Source: Desulfarculus baarsii DSM 2075
GTDB lineage: Bacteria > Desulfobacterota > Desulfarculia > Desulfarculales > Desulfarculaceae
Reading direction: 5' to 3'
Length of the DNA: 64,000 nt
Assembly: GCF_000143965.1 (NCBI RefSeq)
Contig: NC_014365.1
Span: 1,205,501 to 1,269,500, forward strand
Shown: positions 58,702 to 64,000 of the stretch, piece after piece
Layout: each line of letters opens with the position of its first letter
Position numbering within the stretch: the stretch's first letter is position 1
Notes under the pieces: model-generated
Databases searched by the model: none
Seen by the model: only the letters and a program-made list of their open reading frames with translations
Told to the model about the DNA's origin: nothing
Position numbers and translations under genes: made by a program

Positions 58702-59540
58702 GCAAAGCACTCAGACTGATTATCGCCGCCGGCATGATCGCCGCCCTTGGCTTGGTCGGCGGTTGCAGCACGGTCAAGGGTTGGGTCGGCAACTTGGGCT
58801 TTGGCGGCGGCGGCGACGGGGCGGTGGAGGCCTTTGACACGCCGGCCCAGGTCCTGGCCACCGAGGCCGAACAAGCCTATCAAGAAGGCAACTACGAAGA
58901 AGCGGCCGAAACATTCCAGCAACTCAAGGACCGCTTCCCCTACAGCAAGTTCGCCCTGTTGGCCGACCTGCGCCTGGGCGACGCCTACTTCAAGGACGAG
59001 CGCTACGACGAGGCCATCCTGGCCTACGAGGACTTCATCCGCCTGCATCCCAAGAACGAAGGCGTGCCCTACGCCATGTATCAGATCGGCATGGTCTATC
59101 ACGAGCAGATGCTCACCCCCGACCGCGATCCCACCTTCGCGCGCAAGGCCATGGAGGCCTTCCAGAAGCTCATGCGCGAATACCCAAAGAACGAATGGTC
59201 GGTCAAGGCCGTGCCCCGCTTCCAGGAATCGGCCGCCCGCGCCGCCGCGCACGACCTGGCCGTGGGCAAGTTCTACTACAACACCGGCAAGTACCCCGCC
59301 GCCATCTATCGCTTCAAGCGGGTGATGACCCAATACCCCGACGTGGGCCTCTACGACGAGGCCATGAGCGCCCTGCAGCGCGCCCAGGCCGACTACGACG
59401 AGCAGTTGGCCGAGGAGGCCGAGGAGTACGCCGGCCTCAGCGAAGAGGAAAAGAAGGCCCTGGAAGACGAAAAGCGCCAAAAGGAAGACTCGTCCAAACC
59501 CTTTGCCGACGAGGGCCGCCGCGAGGATTCTAACTTCTAA
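58698..59540 (+). CDS. bamD: Outer-membrane assembly lipoprotein BamD
   Basis: A 280-residue lipoprotein of the BAM complex. The lipobox LVGGC puts the lipidated Cys at residue 23. Five TPR-like repeats follow (ATEAEQAYQEGNYEEAAETF, then KYPAAIYRFKRVMTQYPD). A low-complexity acidic tail (EEAEEYAGLSEEEKKALEDE) closes the protein. It starts inside the trxB stop. The operon thus joins thiol redox genes with outer-membrane assembly. Confidence 0.9.
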   Translation: MSKALRLIIAAGMIAALGLVGGCSTVKGWVGNLGFGGGGDGAVEAFDTPAQVLATEAEQAYQEGNYEEAAETFQQLKDRFPYSKFALLADLRLGDAYFKDERYDEAILAYEDFIRLHPKNEGVPYAMYQIGMVYHEQMLTPDRDPTFARKAMEAFQKLMREYPKNEWSVKAVPRFQESAARAAAHDLAVGKFYYNTGKYPAAIYRFKRVMTQYPDVGLYDEAMSALQRAQADYDEQLAEEAEEYAGLSEEEKKALEDEKRQKEDSSKPFADEGRREDSNF

Positions 59541-59565
59541 CGCGCTGGATTTCATGGCAAACCAC

Positions 59566-59598
59566 GGGGCCGCGCCGATTGCGCGGCCCCTTTTATTT
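59566..59598 (+). terminator. Intrinsic terminator of trxA-trxB-bamD
   Basis: A perfect 10-bp GC stem (GGGGCCGCGC / GCGCGGCCCC, 5-base loop) followed by TTTTATTT. Confidence 0.85.
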
Positions 59599-59611
59599 AA
59601 CGGAGGGCCGG

Positions 59612-60115
59612 ATGGAATCGTTGCATCACCCCGTCGTGGCCGAGCTGGCCCGCGGGGCCGACCACCTGGACGAAAAGGCCTTTCGCGGCCCGGCTGGCCA
59701 AAGCGACTTCGTGCGGGGCATATTGTTTGCCCCGCCGCCGGGTTGGCTGCGCGCGCTCTTCGCCCTGCGCGGCGTGCTGGCCAAAATCCTGGGCCTGCGT
59801 CACGAAACAACGGCGACAGAGGCCCAGACGCCACGGGCCATGCCCACGGAAGTCGGCCAGGGCCTGGACATGTGGACGGTGCGCGCCTTCGAGCCAGGCC
59901 GGCTGTGGGCGGCGGGCATCGCCGACAAGCACCTGAACGTGGTGCTGTCCGTGCTCAGCCAACCGGCCGGCGACGGCCTGTTCGAGCACCGCGTGCTGAC
60001 CATCGTCCACTACAACCACTGGACGGGGCCGCTCTACTTCAACCTGATCCGGCCCTTTCACCACCTGGTGGTCTGGCGCTGCGGGCGTCGCGCCGCCGCC
60101 GGCCTGGGCGCATAA
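59612..60115 (+). CDS. DUF2867 family protein
   Basis: A 167-residue protein from the ATG at 59612 (CGGAGGG upstream). It matches the DUF2867 pattern, with VLSVLSQ and VHYNHWTGPLYFNLIRPFHHLVV near the end. No enzyme motif or membrane helix is certain; the last 40 residues are aromatic and His-rich. Function unknown. It lies just after a terminator and converges with alaS. Confidence 0.7.
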   Translation: MESLHHPVVAELARGADHLDEKAFRGPAGQSDFVRGILFAPPPGWLRALFALRGVLAKILGLRHETTATEAQTPRAMPTEVGQGLDMWTVRAFEPGRLWAAGIADKHLNVVLSVLSQPAGDGLFEHRVLTIVHYNHWTGPLYFNLIRPFHHLVVWRCGRRAAAGLGA

Positions 60116-60146
60116 AAAAAACGGACGCCCATGGCCGGGCGTCCGT
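60114..60146 (-). terminator. Intrinsic terminator of alaS
   Basis: On the minus strand a perfect 10-bp stem (ACGGACGCCC / GGGCGTCCGT, 6-base loop) is followed by seven T residues. Confidence 0.85.
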
Positions 60147-60170
60147 CTGATTCGGGCAAAAAAGCTTGCT

Positions 60171-62825
60171 TCAGGCCTTGGCCTGCTCGGCCAGCATGGC
60201 CGAGGCCCGCTCCATGGCTTGATCCAGGGCGTCGGGGTTTTGGCCGCCGGCCTGGGCCATGTCCGGCCGGCCGCCGCCGCCGCCGCCCACCAGCGGGGCC
60301 AGTTCCTTGACGATGTTGCCGGCGTGGAAGCGGCCTTGCAGATCCTTGCTGACCCGGGCCAGCAGGAAGGCCTTGCCCTCGGCCGCCGCGCCCAGCACCA
60401 GCACGCCCGAGCCCAGGCGCTCGATGATCTCGTCGGAGAGGGCGCGCAGGGCCTTGGCCGAATCCACCTCGACCTTTTGCACCAACACCCGCGCGTCGCC
60501 GTGGTTGACCACGCCGGCCAGCAGATCGCGGCCGCCGCCGCCGCCGGCCAGCTTGGCCTTGAGTTGTTCGACCTCGCGCTCGCGCTCCTTGAGCGTGGCC
60601 ATCAGCTTGGCCACGCGTTCGGCCAATTCGGTGGGCCGGGCCTTGAGCAGGCCGGCGGCCTTGTGCAGTTCGTCTTCCATGGCCCGCACCGCCGCCAGGG
60701 CCGCCCGGCCGGTGAGAGCCTCCACGCGACGCACGCCGGCGGCCACCGATGACTCGGCCACCAGCTTGAACAGGCCGATGTCGCCGGTGCGTTTGACGTG
60801 GGTGCCGCCGCAGAGCTCTTTGGACAGGCCGGGGATCTCCACCACGCGCACGGTGTCGCCGTATTTTTCGCCGAACAGGGCCATGGCCCCGCTGCCCAGG
60901 GCCTCCTCGGCGGGCATCTCGGTGACGGTCACGGCGATGTTGGCCAGCACGCCCTCGTTGACCATGGCCTCGACCTGGCCCATCTGCTGGGGCGTCATGG
61001 CCTCGAAGTGGGAAAAGTCGAAGCGCAGGCGTTGGGGCGAGACCATCGAGCCGGCCTGCTTGACGTGATCGCCCAGCACCTGGCGCAGGGCCGCGTGCAG
61101 CAGGTGAGTGGCCGTGTGGTTGCTGGCCGTCTCGCCGCGCGGGCCGTGGTCCACCGTCAGGTTCAGGCGCTCGCCCACGGCCAGGTAGCCCTCGCTCACC
61201 GTGATCTCGTGGGCCACCATGTCGCCGCCGGGCTTGCTGGCCGTGCTGACCACGGCCTTGCCGGCCGGCCCCTCCGCGCGGCCCGAGTCGCCGGCCTGGC
61301 CGCCCGATTCGCCGTAAAACGGTGTTTGGTCGCAGACCAGCAAGGCCTTCTGACCCGCGCCGACGCGCTCGACCATCTGGCCGTCGACGATCAGGGCCAC
61401 CACCTGGCCCTGGCCCTCCAGCCCATCGTAGCCGGTGAAGGCAGTCTTGAAGCCCTTGGCGCGCAGCTCGGCCAGGGGGCCGCTGAGGCCCTCCTCGCCC
61501 GAGCCTTTCCACGAGGCGCGGCTGCGGGTCTTTTGCTGGCCCATGGCCGCCTCGAAGCCGGGCTCGTCCACGCCCAGGGCTTCTTCCTCGCAGATGGTGC
61601 GGGTCAGGTCCACGGGGAAGCCGTAGGTGTCGTAGAGCTTGAAGGCCACCTCGCCCGGCAGCGCCGTCTGGCCCTTGGCCTTGGCCTCCTCGATGGCCTC
61701 GGCCAGCAGCTTCAGGCCGGTGTCGAGGGTCTCGTTGAAGCGCTCCTCTTCGCTGGTCACCACCTTGTCCACGAAGGCGCGGGCGTCGCCCAGCGCCGGG
61801 TAGGCTCCCATCATCTCGTCGATGACCTTCATGGCCACCTGGTGCAAAAATGGTTTTTGCGCGCCCAGCTTGCGGCCGTGGCGGGCGGCGCGGCGCAGGA
61901 TGCGGCGCAACACGTAACCTCGGCCCTCGTTGCTGGGTAGGATCCCGTCGGCCACCAAAAAGGCGCAGGCCCTGGCGTGATCGGCGATGACCCGCAGGCT
62001 GATGTCGGCCTGGTCGCTCTGGCCGTAGGCCGTCTGGGTGATCTGGCAGGCCCGTTCGATGATCGGCGTGAACAGATCGCTGTCGTAATTGCTGCGCACG
62101 CCCTGGACTACGCCGGCGATGCGCTCCAGGCCCATGCCGGTGTCGATGCTAGGCTTGGGCAGGGGCGTGGTCTGGCCCGAGGCGTCACGGTTGTACTGCA
62201 TGAACACCAGGTTCCACAGCTCCAGATAGCGATTGCAGTCGCACCCCACGGCGCAGTCAGGCCGGCCGCAGCCCATCTCCGGGCCCATGTCGATGTGGAT
62301 CTCGGAACAGGGGCCACAGGGGCCGGTGTCGCCCATAGACCAGAAATTGTCTTTGTCGCCCAGGCGCACGATGCGTTCGGGACGCACGCCCACTTCGCTT
62401 TGCCACAGCTCGGCCGCCTCGTCGTCGGAGTGATGCACGCTGACCCAGAGTTTTTCGGGATCGAGGCCAAAGCCCACCGTCAGCAGCTCCCAGGCGAAGG
62501 TCACCGCGTCCTGCTTGAAGTAGTCGCCAAAGCTGAAGTTGCCCAGCATCTCGAAAAAGGTGTGGTGGCGCGGCGTGCGGCCGACGTTCTCCAGGTCGTT
62601 GTGCTTACCCGAGGCGCGGAAGCATTTCTGGCTGGTGGCCGCCCGCGTGTAGGGGCGCTGTTCCTGGCCCAGAAAAACCTGCTTGAACTGGACCATGCCC
62701 GCGTTGGTGAACAACAGCGAGGGGTCGTCCTTGGGGGCCAGGGGGCTGCTGGCCACGACCTGGTGGCCCTTGGAGGCGAAGTAGGCCAGGAATTTGCCGC
62801 GAAGCTCGTTGCCGCTGAGAGCCAT
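60171..62825 (-). CDS. alaS: Alanyl-tRNA synthetase
   Basis: An 884-residue class II synthetase. Catalytic domain (1-about 250) with RKCFRASGKHNDLENVG-like motif 2 region (SQKCFRASGKHNDLENVG), tRNA-recognition domain, editing domain with HTATHLLHAALR and CGGTH (zinc/editing site), and a glycine-rich C-terminal oligomerisation domain with LVGGGGGGRPDMAQAGG. Normal length. The ATG follows GAGG and lies 9 bp after recA, so recA and alaS form one operon. Confidence 0.96.
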   Translation of the reverse strand: MALSGNELRGKFLAYFASKGHQVVASSPLAPKDDPSLLFTNAGMVQFKQVFLGQEQRPYTRAATSQKCFRASGKHNDLENVGRTPRHHTFFEMLGNFSFGDYFKQDAVTFAWELLTVGFGLDPEKLWVSVHHSDDEAAELWQSEVGVRPERIVRLGDKDNFWSMGDTGPCGPCSEIHIDMGPEMGCGRPDCAVGCDCNRYLELWNLVFMQYNRDASGQTTPLPKPSIDTGMGLERIAGVVQGVRSNYDSDLFTPIIERACQITQTAYGQSDQADISLRVIADHARACAFLVADGILPSNEGRGYVLRRILRRAARHGRKLGAQKPFLHQVAMKVIDEMMGAYPALGDARAFVDKVVTSEEERFNETLDTGLKLLAEAIEEAKAKGQTALPGEVAFKLYDTYGFPVDLTRTICEEEALGVDEPGFEAAMGQQKTRSRASWKGSGEEGLSGPLAELRAKGFKTAFTGYDGLEGQGQVVALIVDGQMVERVGAGQKALLVCDQTPFYGESGGQAGDSGRAEGPAGKAVVSTASKPGGDMVAHEITVSEGYLAVGERLNLTVDHGPRGETASNHTATHLLHAALRQVLGDHVKQAGSMVSPQRLRFDFSHFEAMTPQQMGQVEAMVNEGVLANIAVTVTEMPAEEALGSGAMALFGEKYGDTVRVVEIPGLSKELCGGTHVKRTGDIGLFKLVAESSVAAGVRRVEALTGRAALAAVRAMEDELHKAAGLLKARPTELAERVAKLMATLKEREREVEQLKAKLAGGGGGRDLLAGVVNHGDARVLVQKVEVDSAKALRALSDEIIERLGSGVLVLGAAAEGKAFLLARVSKDLQGRFHAGNIVKELAPLVGGGGGGRPDMAQAGGQNPDALDQAMERASAMLAEQAKA

Positions 62826-62834
62826 GATCGTTCC

Positions 62835-63923
<1,089 letters not shown>

Positions 63924-64000
63924 GGCCATCTCCCGCCCCCGTGCCTCAGGCCAGGGGATATTCGTCGATCGGTTTATGAATGGCGCCTCGCGGCGTCAGC

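Overview
The window is high-GC DNA (I judge about two thirds G+C by eye; not computed) from a Gram-negative bacterium. An outer membrane is shown by LolA, BamD and two TonB-dependent receptors. Several traits fit an anaerobic Desulfobacterota-type (former Deltaproteobacteria) chromosome, perhaps near Desulfarculales: a CooT-type nickel protein, a two-subunit iron-sulfur fumarase, a split ADP-forming acyl-CoA ligase, several CoA-linked enzymes and MJ0042/DUF3426 zinc-ribbon proteins. That placement is inference. Genes are dense, with many GTG and TTG starts that follow strong ribosome binding sites. I see no rRNA, tRNA, CRISPR array, insertion sequence or phage.

Layout. 0-5 kb: DUF3842-cooT-metallohydrolase, a DMT transporter, and an hpt / zinc-ribbon / K+ channel operon, followed by an 80-bp-period repeat. 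5-10 kb: a TCA operon on the minus strand (fumarase alpha, beta, sdhC, sdhD, sdhA, sdhB, sdhE). Its divergent control region carries a FadR-like palindrome, and a strong hairpin plus terminator lies between sdhB and sdhE. 10-17 kb: DUF493 and hypothetical proteins, a patatin, a dienoyl-CoA-isomerase-like crotonase, a CobD-like aminotransferase and a sigma-54 response regulator. 17-20 kb: a protein of nine 19-residue repeats, a MinD-like ATPase and a two-helix membrane protein. 20-25 kb: ssb, plsC, ftsK and a YheT hydrolase. 25-32 kb: divergent acyl-CoA operons. 32-35 kb: lolA, an E2-like protein and a HEAT-repeat protein. 35-45 kb: a siderophore-type locus. 45-64 kb: housekeeping genes (hemW, dprA, topA, acyl-CoA ligase, metal ATPase, radA, trxA-trxB-bamD, alaS, recA).

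How the genes work together. The fum-sdh operon covers succinate-fumarate-malate. The 25-32 kb cluster holds ADP-forming acyl-CoA ligase, 3-hydroxyacyl-CoA dehydrogenase, enoyl-CoA hydratase, MaoC hydratase, SDR and CaiB CoA-transferase, as expected for fatty- or organic-acid oxidation. The 35-45 kb locus has two TonB receptors, each next to a SAM methyltransferase, two PchR-like AraC regulators and an RhtX/FptX-like MFS importer, but no siderophore biosynthesis genes. It is the best candidate here for an undescribed system. The 17.5-19.6 kb repeat protein / MinD / membrane protein trio is second.
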